A stretch of DNA of 19,189 bases from Anaerolineae bacterium (GTDB lineage: Bacteria > Chloroflexota > Anaerolineae > B4-G1): assembly GCA_016783285.1 (NCBI GenBank), contig JADHWW010000136.1:1-19189 (forward strand). Direction: 5' to 3'. The position numbers and the translations under genes are program-made. Under the pieces are notes generated by a model. That model worked only from the letters and a program-made list of their open reading frames with translations. It ran no database searches and was not told the DNA's origin. This document shows, one piece after another, positions 19,189-19,189 of the stretch. Every line of letters starts with the position of its first letter. The first letter of the stretch is position 1.

Positions 19189-19189
19189 A

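Noticed and set aside
1..19189. Linear plasmid, phage or polinton-like element with terminal inverted repeats
   Set aside because: The repeats interrupt genes at both ends, the interior carries housekeeping and surface genes with no replication, capsid or integrase gene, and repeat-limited assembly explains the ends more simply.

Overview
The window looks like a chromosomal fragment from an uncultured member of the Chloroflexota, most likely Anaerolineae/Caldilineae-like. This is inferred from the protein style, not from a marker gene. The signs are secreted or anchored proteins with long Pro/Thr linkers, a YLPxVxRN-type motif before such a linker, many TPR proteins, a zinc-ribbon/FHA/ABC fusion, G+C-rich coding sequence and frequent GTG starts. 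I see no phage, conjugation, restriction or CRISPR genes.

Layout, left to right. A 137-bp repeat (1-137) cuts off a minus-strand metallophosphoesterase gene (120-998). A plus-strand C39-like peptidase/TPR lipoprotein (1136-2410) follows and ends in a bidirectional-looking terminator. A minus-strand block runs from 10281 down to 2449: HIT-family hydrolase/phosphorylase, acetyl-CoA acetyltransferase, 3-hydroxybutyryl-CoA dehydrogenase, a 928-aa zinc-ribbon/FHA/FHA/ABC-ATPase/permease fusion, and a membrane GAF histidine kinase. Biotin-protein ligase (10382-11197) diverges from the HIT gene. A decayed DUF2207 gene (11202-11683) and a REP-like hairpin (11679-11748) follow. Then come two overlapping paralogous membrane-anchored proteins (11795-13053), tRNA-Leu(CAA), a membrane-anchored TPR protein (13360-14877), and on the plus strand RmlB, a TtcA-like PP-loop ATPase, and a long TPR protein (17000-19069). 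The last gene is cut off by the same 137-bp repeat in inverted orientation (19052-19188).

Functional groupings. Thiolase and Hbd form the acetyl-CoA to 3-hydroxybutyryl-CoA segment of butyrate/PHB-type metabolism. The FHA-ABC transporter and histidine kinase are 15 bp apart and look like a co-transcribed regulated export unit. Most of the rest is cell-surface or scaffold protein.

The most unusual signals are at the repeat level. (1) The identical outward-facing repeat at both ends gives two unrelated truncated proteins the same tail, QQFSF-stop. (2) At least seven degenerate tandem arrays of period 7 or 8, with different unit sequences, sit at gene starts, stops and junctions, and one is inserted in frame inside the biotin ligase. 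They resemble in period the heptameric STRR repeats known from cyanobacteria. (3) Several promoters share an extended -10 (TGG before TATACT-like hexamers). Two pairs are arranged back to back, and two promoters appear to drive leaderless mRNAs.
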